Part shown: positions 8,061 to 15,748 of the stretch, piece by piece
Position numbering within the stretch: the first letter of the stretch is position 1
Layout: each line of letters starts with the position of its first letter
Source: Hungatella sp. UBA7603
GTDB lineage: Bacteria > Bacillota > Clostridia > Lachnospirales > Lachnospiraceae
Reading direction: 5' to 3'
Assembly (NCBI GenBank): GCA_002478865.1
Contig: DLJZ01000027.1
Coordinates: forward strand, 1 to 64,000
Length of the DNA: 64,000 nucleotides
Translations under genes and position numbers: made by a program
The notes under the pieces: model-generated
Database searches by the model: none
What the model saw: only the letters and a program-made list of their open reading frames with translations
What the model was told of the DNA's origin: nothing

Positions 8061-9005
8061 TTATTTATCAATTAGCGCCTTCATTAAGTAATCTAGCTGT
8101 ACGCTAGAAGAATATAGGTCAATGTCGTAGAAAAGGTCGTGATTAATCTGAATCACATTGCCGGCTTTCACGGCTGGAATGGAGTTCCAGACAGGATTAT
8201 CTGCAAGACTTCCCAGTTCACCGCTGAATATAATGTAATCACCGGCATATTCCTGAACAGATTCCATAGAAAGTTCCCGGTACTGTTCCTTTGCTATGAT
8301 TTCCTTCTGGATGATATCAGGTGCCTTTAGACCTAACTGGCTGTAAAGCAGATCTCCTCCCCGTCCCCATTTGTCACCATAAACCCATATGCTACCATTG
8401 CTGCTGGCGTCAAATATGCTAAAGGTCTGGGAATCAATGCCTTTTTGATTGAGAGTTTCCTTTGCTTTGGCAATTTTTTCTTTAAAGTCGGCCAGCGCTT
8501 TCTTTGCCTCTTCCTTCTTATTAAGAATTTCACCTAAGTACGTTATCCGTTCTTCCATGGAAAGCTGAGTAAATGGAATCAGGATGGTAGGTGCAATTTT
8601 TGAAACCTCATCATATTGTTCCTGATTGACCACCAAAATCAGATCTGGGTCAAAAGCCATAATTTCCTCAGCCTCAAATTGATTCCATACCGGCAAATCT
8701 GCCACCTCTTTTTCATAGGCTGTTCCATTTGTTTGATATGTGGCAACTGGTTTCACACCAAGTGCAAGTAAATCTCCCATCCCATATGTTGCAATCACTC
8801 GCTTGGGCGTTTCAGGAACTTTTACATCACCAAAAGATGTTTGAATCGTTCTATCTCCGCCCGTTTGGCCACTTTCTAACTCCACTGATGAACTAAGGGA
8901 TTGACTGCCTGCATCGGTTGTTGAGGTCTTACTGCAACCGGAAATAAGCAAGGAAAGGGACATTACGGTTAGTAAAACCGTTGTAATTTCTTTTGTTTTA
9001 TGCAT
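8061..9005 (-). CDS. second ferric-siderophore-binding lipoprotein
   Basis: A 314-aa class III binding protein. The signal peptide ends in the lipobox LLISGC (Cys about residue 24), then a Ser/Thr-rich linker. The mature protein has the two-lobe iron-siderophore motifs PKRVIATYGMGDLLALGVKPVA and AFDPDLILVVNQEQYDEVSKIAP. It is a paralogue of the protein at 5789-6763, but has no permease or ATPase of its own nearby. It probably delivers a different siderophore to the same FecCD transporter. It has its own promoter and its own copy of the GTTAG-N6-CTAAC operator. It ends 11 bp from the convergent AraC gene, with no clear terminator between. Confidence 0.9.
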   Translation of the reverse strand: MHKTKEITTVLLTVMSLSLLISGCSKTSTTDAGSQSLSSSVELESGQTGGDRTIQTSFGDVKVPETPKRVIATYGMGDLLALGVKPVATYQTNGTAYEKEVADLPVWNQFEAEEIMAFDPDLILVVNQEQYDEVSKIAPTILIPFTQLSMEERITYLGEILNKKEEAKKALADFKEKIAKAKETLNQKGIDSQTFSIFDASSNGSIWVYGDKWGRGGDLLYSQLGLKAPDIIQKEIIAKEQYRELSMESVQEYAGDYIIFSGELGSLADNPVWNSIPAVKAGNVIQINHDLFYDIDLYSSSVQLDYLMKALIDK

Positions 9006-9021
9006 GATATATACTCCTTTT

Positions 9022-9056
9022 CTATGAGTTCGTTATAACTAACTCATAGGAGTATA
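9022..9056 (-). promoter_or_regulatory. -10 box and palindromic operator of the second binding protein
   Basis: A 28-bp palindrome (9022-9049) with one mismatched pair contains GTTCG-N6-CTAAC, one base off the GTTAG-N6-CTAAC dyad. A minus-strand TATACT (-10, 9051-9056) sits immediately upstream. The layout matches the operators at 6823 and 12037. Confidence 0.65.
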
Positions 9057-9216
9057 TCATATAAAGACACAGAAGTACACCTGGGGTGAGGTTTTGTTCA
9101 CATTCTAGTCATATTTTTTTTACAACATGGTCAAACTCTCTTCATATTTCGGCGATATACTAAATTCATCAGATAAAGATGTTGCCAACATACTTTAAGA
9201 AATTTTTTTCATAATT

Positions 9217-9243
9217 GCCGGTATTCAAAAATTGAATACCGGC
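9217..9243. terminator. 12-bp stem hairpin after the small Cys-protein gene
   Basis: GCCGGTATTCAA and its complement surround a 3-nt loop. No clean U-tract follows on the minus strand, and a T-rich stretch follows on the plus strand at 9251-9270. Probably a transcription end, direction uncertain. The rest of 9057-9216 shows nothing recognisable. Confidence 0.4.
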
Positions 9244-9266
9244 TCCTCCCTTTTATAGGGCTTTTT

Positions 9267-9449
9267 TTATATCTGCTTCTTTACGATAGAGTATTCATTT
9301 CCAAATCTAATATATGGACAACTCTTGGATGAATTGCTTATGAAGCGCATATATTCATCTTCGTCCAGGTTCATTTCACATTCATAGTACTCATATTCTT
9401 CGTTATAAGTATAATACATGCAGTCTTCACAACCAATTTTCTCTGCCAT
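9267..9449 (-). CDS. small cysteine-containing protein (DUF6472-like)
   Basis: A 60-aa acidic protein with CxxC (GCEDCMYY, residues 6-13), a third Cys at about 29 and a fourth in SKSCPYIR near 44. The four Cys could bind zinc or a metal. Small proteins of this form (C-x-x-CMYY, an acidic EDEYMRF stretch, CPY) are common in Lachnospiraceae and have been given a DUF number, which I recall as DUF6472. Function is unknown. An AAAGGAG ribosome site precedes the ATG. It follows the acyltransferase by 15 bp and is probably cotranscribed with it. Confidence 0.7.
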   Translation of the reverse strand: MAEKIGCEDCMYYTYNEEYEYYECEMNLDEDEYMRFISNSSKSCPYIRFGNEYSIVKKQI

Positions 9450-9464
9450 GTCTAATTCTCCTTT

Positions 9465-10517
9465 TTACTTCCTTTTACCCTTAAGAGCATTTACTCCCAT
9501 TTTAAGCAGCTTTACCACAGTTTCATCCACAAGAACAGCTATTGTCAGGGAGATTGCGAAGGTAAGCGCTGTTTCAAACAGTATTCTGGGCACATAATAA
9601 TGACGCAACATTGTTTTCTCTGCTATTCCTTTGACCACCTGTCCAAGAATTAAGTAATGAATCAAATATACCGAATAGCTGTACCGGCTAATAAAACTTG
9701 CCGCTTTTATTAAAAATGGGATCTGTATGTCGCCATAATGATAACAAAATAAAAACATGGATACTGCCATGGCTATCATAGGATAGGCCATATCATGAAT
9801 CCCCGGAGTAAAAGCAGGTATCAGATATTTTTGAAGTAAGGTTATAAAAAAACCGGCTACTCCAAGAATGGCAAATGGCAGATAAGGGGTATTCCGGTAC
9901 AAACGAATCCCTATATATCCCAAAACAAAGTAGATCAGCCAGCCTTTAAAAATCATATAAGTGATGGCTGGTTCGATATTAATACCAAGTGAAGGTAAAT
10001 AGGTAGAAAGTCCCTGAACCAGAAGTATGATGATTAAAAAAATCTTGAGTTCACCATCAGTCATAGCATGAAACATTCGGGCGAGAAACGGGGTGCATAC
10101 ATAAAGTGCCATTAAAACATACATAAACCACAAATGAGGCGCAGAGGGTATAGTCTGAGTAACCAGCTCAAAGAGAAAGGCTCGCCCATGCTCGTACCAA
10201 GTCTGTGATTCCGTTGCCAGGTACACGTTATAATACCAATAATATATCCCACAGTAGACAGCAAAGGGAATACAAATTCCCAAAAACCGTCTCCAGTAAA
10301 ATTCTTTCATCTCTTGTTTATGGGACTGTAGTAGAAATAGCCCACTCAGCATAAAAAAGATACCTACAAAGGCCAGAAGTACAGGGGTAAGAGCCGCAGA
10401 AAACAACCATTGCGCTTTGTTTGCCGCTTCTAGAGGAATGGCATGAACCATAATTACGGCTAGTACTGCGAAGGTTCTTAAATAGTCGTATTTGATTTCA
10501 CGTTTCTTCGTTTCCAT
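9465..10517 (-). CDS. acyltransferase family 3 (OafA/YrhL-like) membrane protein
   Basis: A 350-aa integral membrane acyltransferase with about ten helices, expected to O-acylate a cell-surface polysaccharide, lipid or peptidoglycan. The N-terminal motif YDYLRTFAVLAVIMVHA carries the family's conserved R and H, followed by FFMLSGLFL. The start at 10517 is chosen because GAGGAGGATT lies upstream. An upstream start at 10556 would add 13 residues without a ribosome site. No glycosyltransferase or polymer locus is adjacent, so the substrate is unknown. Confidence 0.8.
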   Translation of the reverse strand: METKKREIKYDYLRTFAVLAVIMVHAIPLEAANKAQWLFSAALTPVLLAFVGIFFMLSGLFLLQSHKQEMKEFYWRRFLGICIPFAVYCGIYYWYYNVYLATESQTWYEHGRAFLFELVTQTIPSAPHLWFMYVLMALYVCTPFLARMFHAMTDGELKIFLIIILLVQGLSTYLPSLGINIEPAITYMIFKGWLIYFVLGYIGIRLYRNTPYLPFAILGVAGFFITLLQKYLIPAFTPGIHDMAYPMIAMAVSMFLFCYHYGDIQIPFLIKAASFISRYSYSVYLIHYLILGQVVKGIAEKTMLRHYYVPRILFETALTFAISLTIAVLVDETVVKLLKMGVNALKGKRK

Positions 10518-10602
10518 GATGTAATCCTCCTCTCTTTCTAGGAGAAAGTATAACATAAAATGTTCGTTATTGACACTTTTTTTATTTGTTTTAAAAAAAG
10601 TG

Positions 10603-10631
10603 TAGACAAATGAAAAAACCTATGGTATTAT
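10603..10631 (+). promoter_or_regulatory. promoter of tRNA-Glu
   Basis: TAGACA (10603-10608), 17-bp spacer, TATTAT (10626-10631), about 30 bp before the tRNA. Just upstream is an 11-bp inverted repeat (10573-10583 with 10593-10603) of A/T-rich sequence of unknown role. Confidence 0.65.
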
Positions 10632-10662
10632 TATGAAGCTGTCAGCAAGGACAGAGAAAAAC

Positions 10663-10734
10663 GGCCTATTGGTCAAGCGGTTAAGACACCGCCCTCTCAC
10701 GGCGGAATCCCGGGTTCGATTCCCGGATAGGTCA
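10663..10734 (+). tRNA. tRNA-Glu (anticodon CTC)
   Basis: The cloverleaf folds fully: acceptor GGCCTAT/ATAGGTC with one G-U pair, anticodon stem CCGCC/GGCGG with loop CTCTCAC (anticodon CTC, reading GAG), and T-arm CCCGG-GTTCGAT-TCCCGG. The 3' CCA is not encoded. It is a single tRNA gene on the plus strand between minus-strand genes, with its own promoter and terminator. Confidence 0.95.
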
Positions 10735-10736
10735 TA

Positions 10737-10773
10737 AAACCTGATTTTCCTTTTTTGGAAAATTAGGTTTTTT
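10737..10773 (+). terminator. terminator of tRNA-Glu
   Basis: A 14-bp stem (10737-10750 with 10757-10770, one mismatch) with a T6 loop, followed by a T run. Confidence 0.75.
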
Positions 10774-10905
10774 GTTATATCATGAAGTTTTTATATTGTT
10801 GTGATTCTGATTTTCTAGGATTGTTACCCAAATTTTAATATAGAAGGATTTAAGCAGATTAATTCACTATTACTATGTCAGTAAATATGTTAAATGTTAA
10901 AATAA

Positions 10906-10950
10906 TAAAAAAATCCGGATGAAAATGACAACAATCATTCCCATTCGGAT
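10906..10950 (-). terminator. terminator of the flavodoxin operon
   Basis: ATCCGGATG (10913-10921) pairs with CATTCGGAT (10942-10950). On the minus strand a U-rich run (complement of the A-tract at 10904-10912) follows. It lies just after the flavodoxin stop. Confidence 0.6.
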
Positions 10951-10968
10951 CCTTTTTCATCTATGATA

Positions 10969-11391
10969 TTATGCAAGTGCCTTTCCAAGCTCCACGCACT
11001 GTGCTTCTCCATCTTCATCAGGCTCATTGTTGCAAATCACGCACTCATGTACAAGAACTGCTCCATCCTTTTTACAGGTTTCTTCCCAGTTTCTCATCCA
11101 TTCGCCATCTCCCCAACCATAGGAACCAAATAAAGCTATATTCTTTCCTGTCAGTTTAGGTTCGCAACCTTTAAACATAGGCTCAAACTCACCATCTTCT
11201 AATTCTTCGCCTCCCATGGAAGGACAACCAAAGGCAACTGCATCGAATTCATCTACCTGTTCTGGCTGGAAATCAGATGCGGTAAATACGGAAACCTCTG
11301 CACCTGCTTCCTTCGCTCCTTCAGCTACCTTCTTTGCCATAACCTCTGTATTTCCTGTGCCGCTCCAAAAAACAACTGCTACTTTACTCAT
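10969..11391 (-). CDS. flavodoxin
   Basis: A 140-aa short-chain flavodoxin, a low-potential FMN electron carrier that replaces ferredoxin when iron is scarce. The FMN phosphate loop SGTGNTE is at residues 10-16. The FMN-contact loops AFGCPSMGGEELED (about 53-66) and FGSYGWGDGEWM (about 88-99) are typical. It follows a DUF3793 gene by 32 bp and shares its promoter, which carries the putative iron operator. Expression under iron limitation is therefore inferred. Confidence 0.93.
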   Translation of the reverse strand: MSKVAVVFWSGTGNTEVMAKKVAEGAKEAGAEVSVFTASDFQPEQVDEFDAVAFGCPSMGGEELEDGEFEPMFKGCEPKLTGKNIALFGSYGWGDGEWMRNWEETCKKDGAVLVHECVICNNEPDEDGEAQCVELGKALA

Positions 11392-11423
11392 CTTATCCTA
11401 CCTCTTCTTTCCTCTTTATTTGT

Positions 11424-11978
11424 TCAGGCAGCTACTGTTAACTGCCAGACCGTTCTTCCATTTTTCCACAAACGCGAGTATACTGCCCTGCACTTTCGGT
11501 ACTTTGCAAATTTCTTGACAGCCTCGCATTCGTTGCAATAAACCTTCCAACAACCCATACATTTGCAGTTTTTTCCTGCATTGTTAATAAATCCGATCAC
11601 GTCACCCAATGGATATCCAAGAAATAGACCTATCTCATGAGGAAAGGATCCGGATTCTTTCAGCCGCTCTTTTAGCAAGCCTAGGGCATATTCCACTTCC
11701 ATATGCTCATAACCGTATTTCGTAAGAAACCTGCGTACACCGGGACGATTTAGATCCGCTTCTAAATGAGATTTTCGGTAAACATAGATCAGCGCCTTGT
11801 TATTACGACGATATAATTCCATGAGAGAAATCCCTTTTTCACCTAACTGACTGTTTAAGTGAGTCAACTGATTTTGAAGCTCTTCTTCCGATGCAAAGGA
11901 ATGATTAAATAGACTAGCTGTCTTAATGGAAGCCAGCGTTGGGGAACAATATTCGATTAGATGCCTTTCCAATAACAT
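11424..11978 (-). CDS. DUF3793 family protein
   Basis: A 184-aa cytoplasmic protein matching the DUF3793 pattern by memory: HEIGLFLGYPLGDVIGFI (about 114-131), then a Cys-rich segment CKCMGCWKVYCNEC (about 138-151) and a KYRKC tail. The four to five clustered Cys could bind a metal or cluster. Function is unknown. In clostridia these genes often neighbour flavodoxin or Feo iron genes, as here. The promoter and GTTAG-N6-CTAAC operator upstream place it in an iron-type regulon. The start follows GTGGAGGTA. Confidence 0.8.
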   Translation of the reverse strand: MLLERHLIEYCSPTLASIKTASLFNHSFASEEELQNQLTHLNSQLGEKGISLMELYRRNNKALIYVYRKSHLEADLNRPGVRRFLTKYGYEHMEVEYALGLLKERLKESGSFPHEIGLFLGYPLGDVIGFINNAGKNCKCMGCWKVYCNECEAVKKFAKYRKCRAVYSRLWKNGRTVWQLTVAA

Positions 11979-12036
11979 TTGCGTACCTCCACAGTCAAAT
12001 TTTTGTTTCCCATTAATCCTTTTTTTGCAGTAATTG

Positions 12037-12081
12037 GTTAGTTTTGGCTAACTATAATATAAATATCATATTTTAAGTCAA
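12037..12081 (-). promoter_or_regulatory. promoter and iron-box operator of DUF3793-flavodoxin
   Basis: Minus strand: -35 TTGACT (12076-12081), 16-bp spacer, -10 TATTAT (12054-12059), then immediately the dyad GTTAG-N6-CTAAC (12037-12052) across the expected start site. Third copy of this operator in the window. Confidence 0.7.
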
Positions 12082-12240
12082 CATTCAACAACGATTTGGC
12101 TTAATGGGAAATTTTCTACTATATCATATTATCTGCAACCCACGCTTGTATACTTTTCCAATTTTTTACAGAAAAACTTCATTAATTTTATGCTTTCTTT
12201 AGGACCAGGACAAAATTTCTTCACAAATTTGCGATATGAT

Positions 12241-12433
12241 ATTAATACGAACATAGAAAAAACCCAAAGCAGTCAGAGCGCTTACATACATATGTTTTTC
12301 TAAGTCGGCGGAGTGGTTTAAAATGACTTCTTTGCCGGCTCAACCTAATAATTAAGACTGGTCTCCATAGCTAATACACCGGAGTACGAGTCTTTTATAT
12401 AGAGAAAGAAGAAGCCTCGGCTTCTTCTTTTTT
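12241..12433 (+). ncRNA. candidate structured small RNA
   Basis: No ORF explains this stretch. Two hairpins are visible: 12303-12340 (AGTCGGC/GCCGGCT continuing as GGAGT/ACTTC across a 3-nt bulge) and 12354-12394 (AAGACT/AGTCTT, then CTCC/GGAG). A terminator stem with T-run follows (12405-12433). A possible -10 TATGAT is at 12235-12240, with no good -35. The segment matches no riboswitch class I can recognise. It could be a free sRNA; part of it may simply be the bidirectional terminator shared with the convergent M20 gene. Confidence 0.4.
12405..12433. terminator. bidirectional terminator after the GST/ABC operon
   Basis: An 11-bp stem (12405-12415 with 12420-12430), loop CTCG, and a T-run on the plus strand. 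On the minus strand it follows the M20 gene and likely ends that operon. Confidence 0.7.
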
Positions 12434-12454
12434 ATTTGATAATATTACATTTTC

Positions 12455-13591
12455 TCATGATGTTATTAAGGAAAGGGCCAGGGATGCGCTTTTTTCCAGT
12501 TGGTCTACTGTGGTGTACTCCTTTGTGGTATGAACTTCATTCATGCCGCAGGCAACAACGATTCCTCGAATGCCGTTGCGAACAAAATGGTTGTTGTCGC
12601 TTCCTCCAAGAGTATATTGGGTCACTGTATTGAAACCGAGTCCTTCGCTGGCTTTTCTAAATCGCCTTACTACCTCTTCCTCTTCCCCTATCTCATAGGC
12701 TTCAATCTGTTTTTCATAAAGAAATTCGATGCTTCCCTCATAACTGGCTGCCGTTTGTTCAAAGATTTCTTTTAATTTGTTAAGTTCTTTTATGGCCTGG
12801 TCATCCTTTAAGCTTCTTATCTCTCCCAGTACGATGCACTCATCTGGAACAATGTTGGTTTGTTTTCCACCACTGATCTTACCAATGTTGACCGTAGTTA
12901 CCTCATCCACCCAGCCTTGCTTTAGCTGAGAGATGGCATGGGCTCCAATTTCAATGGCATTGATTCCAAGTTCAGGACAAAAGCCTGCATGGGCATTCTT
13001 TCCCTGGATTCTTATTTCAAAGGATATGAGGGTAGGTGCAGCAGTTGCAGCCAGACCAATCTCTCCGCTAAGGTCGAAGACATAAGCAAGCTTTGATTGG
13101 ATCTTAGAATAGTCGATCAACTGACTTCCTTTTCCATAGTTTTCTTCTGCCACAGGGAAAAGCACTTCAATATCTGGATGAGGGATGTTTTCTTCTTTTA
13201 TCACCCGTACTGCTTCTAAAATAGCGGCGACTCCGGAAAGGTCATCTGCTCCTAAAATGGTATCGCCTTCTGATGTTATAACTCCGTTTTCATCCTGGAC
13301 TGCACGTTTTCCAATTCCTGGCCTCACGGTATCCATATGAGCGGACAAAAGAATGGAAGGAGTCTCTGTATTTCCTTTTAACAGACCATAGAGATTGCCG
13401 GTTGGCGCCTGACTGCCATATCCGGTAATGCGCTCTTTCAGCTGTATTCCGGCATCGTCCTCCCAGATCTCAAAGCCCAGCTCTTTTAATTCAACGGTCA
13501 GATAGTCTGCCAGCTCTCTTTCATGATAGGTTTCTGAATCAAACTCCACCATTGTTTTAAATTGGCTTACAAGCCTTTTTGTATTAATCAT
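12455..13591 (-). CDS. M20 family metallohydrolase (PepT-like peptidase/deacetylase)
   Basis: A 378-aa di-zinc M20 enzyme that hydrolyses an amide or peptide bond. Ligand motifs are all present: SAHMDTVRPG (His, about 84), GADDLSG (bridging Asp), PVAEENYGKG (catalytic Glu and Glu ligand), an Asp in VFDLSG, and a final His in MNEVHTTKEY. The inserted dimerisation domain (about 180-300) has HAGFCPELGINAI. It is closest in pattern to PepT/YqjE-like proteins. As last gene of a cysteine-regulated operon with a GNAT, it could deacetylate N-acetyl-cysteine derivatives (as YxeP or HipO-type M20 enzymes do) or cleave Cys-containing peptides. That role is inferred. The start has GCAGGTGA upstream. Confidence 0.85.
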   Translation of the reverse strand: MINTKRLVSQFKTMVEFDSETYHERELADYLTVELKELGFEIWEDDAGIQLKERITGYGSQAPTGNLYGLLKGNTETPSILLSAHMDTVRPGIGKRAVQDENGVITSEGDTILGADDLSGVAAILEAVRVIKEENIPHPDIEVLFPVAEENYGKGSQLIDYSKIQSKLAYVFDLSGEIGLAATAAPTLISFEIRIQGKNAHAGFCPELGINAIEIGAHAISQLKQGWVDEVTTVNIGKISGGKQTNIVPDECIVLGEIRSLKDDQAIKELNKLKEIFEQTAASYEGSIEFLYEKQIEAYEIGEEEEVVRRFRKASEGLGFNTVTQYTLGGSDNNHFVRNGIRGIVVACGMNEVHTTKEYTTVDQLEKSASLALSLITS

Positions 13592-13608
13592 AGTATCACC
13601 TGCCTAGG

Positions 13609-14634
13609 TTATTCATTTCCTTTTCCATGGCGTTTAAACTTTTCTTCTGGAGTCTTGCTTAATTCCTTCCGGTTTTGAGGGGCCGACCAGATGCCTTCGT
13701 AATCGATTTGATTTACAAAGCGGGAATTAAAGTCCTGGAAAAAGGATTTATTTTCTGACTGAGGCGCCGCAATATCACGAAAATATGTATGATTGCGGAA
13801 CGCTGGAATCACATATAAGTCTCTTAAGTATGCCCAGATATTCTTATAATCCACCACACGGTGTTTGATCGGGCCTAAATTGCGATAATAATGCGTATCA
13901 AATCTAGCCAAGGTTACAAAAAGCCTTATGTCACTGTCTGTCACATAATCTCCAAATAGAAAACGTTTCTTTGATAATCTCTCTTCGATCTGATCCAAAG
14001 CCTGGTAGAAATCTTCAAACGCTTCCTCATATGCCTCAATGGACTGGGCAAACATCATGCGGTAGGTTCCATTGTTTACATTGGGAAACAGCCAGTCATT
14101 GTATTCGTCAATTTCCTGTCTTAATTCTTCTGGGTAAAGATCTGGTGCATCAAGAGCCTGGAAAGGACGAAATGCCACTTCAAAATAGTTGGTTAATCTG
14201 TGATAGTCATTATTTACCACTTTTTTCGTAGTAACATCTACAAGTGCCGGCACCGTACACCGTCCATTGTAATCTGGATCCGCATTGTAATATAACTCAC
14301 TTAAGAACTGAGACCCAAGTACTGGATCTTTTCTGTCCTCATTATACACGAATTCCCAACCAAATGCACGGTTTTCCTGGCTGTGTCCGGCAAGATTGAT
14401 GCCAACAGCATCGGTCAAACCTAACAGATCTAAAGCAATGGAGGAACGATTGGACCAGTGACAGCCTTTGGCCCATATTAAGCGATATCTTCCACTTTCT
14501 GCTTTTAACTCATTTTCTCCATCACCAAAGGGTGTTGTAAAATGGTTGGGCTGTCGGATGAAGGCACCTCTTTCATCTATTTCTTTCTCGATTTCTTTTG
14601 GACGTACTTTCTGTCCGATGCTACAGCTTGACAT
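13609..14634 (-). CDS. glutathionyl-hydroquinone reductase-like GST (paralogue 1, altered active site)
   Basis: A 341-aa protein of the ECM4/YqjG Xi-class GST family, whose members use an active-site Cys to cleave C-S bonds of glutathionyl-hydroquinones. The N-terminal thioredoxin-like domain has RYRLIWAKGCHWSNRS. Cys58 is kept, but the usual Cys-Pro-Trp-Ala-His/Thr-Arg has become Cys-His-Trp-Ser-Asn-Arg. TVPALVD and NNDYHRLTNYFEV match the thiol-binding region, and the C-terminal helical domain holds RFLFGDYVTDSDIRLFVTLARFDTHYY. It is the third GST paralogue in this operon. The altered motif suggests a different substrate. Low-molecular-weight thiol use in a glutathione-poor clostridium is uncertain. 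Confidence 0.85.
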   Translation of the reverse strand: MSSCSIGQKVRPKEIEKEIDERGAFIRQPNHFTTPFGDGENELKAESGRYRLIWAKGCHWSNRSSIALDLLGLTDAVGINLAGHSQENRAFGWEFVYNEDRKDPVLGSQFLSELYYNADPDYNGRCTVPALVDVTTKKVVNNDYHRLTNYFEVAFRPFQALDAPDLYPEELRQEIDEYNDWLFPNVNNGTYRMMFAQSIEAYEEAFEDFYQALDQIEERLSKKRFLFGDYVTDSDIRLFVTLARFDTHYYRNLGPIKHRVVDYKNIWAYLRDLYVIPAFRNHTYFRDIAAPQSENKSFFQDFNSRFVNQIDYEGIWSAPQNRKELSKTPEEKFKRHGKGNE

Positions 14635-14717
14635 ATGATATCCTCCTATTTGTTAATGATTTTTACGATCTATGATGGTATCCGGGACATAATTAATTTT
14701 TAGAACTCATGTTTAAC

Positions 14718-14747
14718 GTTACTTGTATTGCTGTTACTTGTATTGCC
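14718..14747. repeat. 15-bp tandem direct repeat
   Basis: Two adjacent copies of GTTACTTGTATTGC(T/C) at 14718-14732 and 14733-14747, in the 122-bp gap between GST paralogues 2 and 1. Unknown role. Confidence 0.7.
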
Positions 14748-14756
14748 CTTACTATT

Positions 14757-15722
14757 TTAATTTCTTTCCTTATAATTGATTTCATCTCTTCCATGAGGTT
14801 CCTTCCAGCCAGCCAGGTCCGGGCCTTTTGGTAATAATCCATAAGGATTGTTGGATACCGCACACAAGTGATAATGCTTTTTGATGGCATCAAAATCTGT
14901 GGTGTCTCCAAATCCTGGCTGAGAATATAAATCTCTTACATATCCCCAAAGATTTGGAAACTCAGAGATTCGATTTCGATTCAGATTAAAACCGTTATAA
15001 TATGCGATGTCAAAACGGGCTAGTGTCACATATAACCGTACATCTGATTCCGTTATCTTATCTCCCAACAGATATCGGCTGTGGCTTAATCGTTCTTCCA
15101 ACCAGTCCAGACGGTTGAATACAAGGTCATAAGCTTCTTCATAAGCCTCCTGACTTCTGGCAAAACCTGCTTTGTAAACGCCATTGTTAATCTCGTGGAA
15201 AATGATGTTGTTTAATTCATCAATTTCCTTACTTAATTCCACCGGATAGAGATCTGGGGCACCTGGCTTATGAAATTTACTCCACTCTACTTCCCAGTAT
15301 TTGGTCAAGTTAAAGTAATCGTTGTTTACCACGTTTCCTGTGGTCAGATCTACAACTGCAGGCACCGTAAATCTTCCTTTGTAATCCGGATCTGCTTTGA
15401 GATATGCCTCACTGATATAATGGATCTTTAATACGGGATCCACATCATTCTCATCTAAGGTAAAGGCCCAGTCCGTCCGCTCCACATCAGGTCGTATGGG
15501 ATCTAGTGTGCCAAGGCTAATGGCGTCTTCAAGTCCTAAGAGACTTCGTACAATGACAGATCTGTGCGCCCATGGGCAGGCAGGGGACCATAATAGACGG
15601 TATCTTCCTGACTCTACGGGAAGTTGCTCTTCTTCTATTCCAAAGGGGGTTATAAAACGATTTTCCTGTCTTACAAACTTCCCATCTTTTTCTACTTCAT
15701 TGGTTATAAATCTTTTTGACAT
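14757..15722 (-). CDS. glutathionyl-hydroquinone reductase-like GST (paralogue 2)
   Basis: A 321-aa ECM4/YqjG-family GST with the canonical active site LLWSPACPWAHRSV (nucleophile Cys49). The length is typical. The thiol-binding region TVPAVVDLTTGNVVNNDYFNL and the C-terminal segment RYLLGDKITESDVRLYVTLARFDIAYY are conserved. Such enzymes reduce S-substituted aromatic or related conjugates with a thiol, releasing the free ring and a disulfide. It lies 26 bp after the GNAT gene and 122 bp before paralogue 1. The operon context (Cys-responsive leader, cystine-type importer) suggests C-S bond cleavage for sulfur salvage, which is inference. Confidence 0.88.
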   Translation of the reverse strand: MSKRFITNEVEKDGKFVRQENRFITPFGIEEEQLPVESGRYRLLWSPACPWAHRSVIVRSLLGLEDAISLGTLDPIRPDVERTDWAFTLDENDVDPVLKIHYISEAYLKADPDYKGRFTVPAVVDLTTGNVVNNDYFNLTKYWEVEWSKFHKPGAPDLYPVELSKEIDELNNIIFHEINNGVYKAGFARSQEAYEEAYDLVFNRLDWLEERLSHSRYLLGDKITESDVRLYVTLARFDIAYYNGFNLNRNRISEFPNLWGYVRDLYSQPGFGDTTDFDAIKKHYHLCAVSNNPYGLLPKGPDLAGWKEPHGRDEINYKERN

Positions 15723-15748
15723 GGTTTTTTCCTCTTTTCTTCTAGAGC

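Noticed and set aside
14693..14911. 72-aa minus-strand ORF
   Set aside because: It is a frame shadow of the C-terminal part of GST paralogue 2, with no ribosome site.
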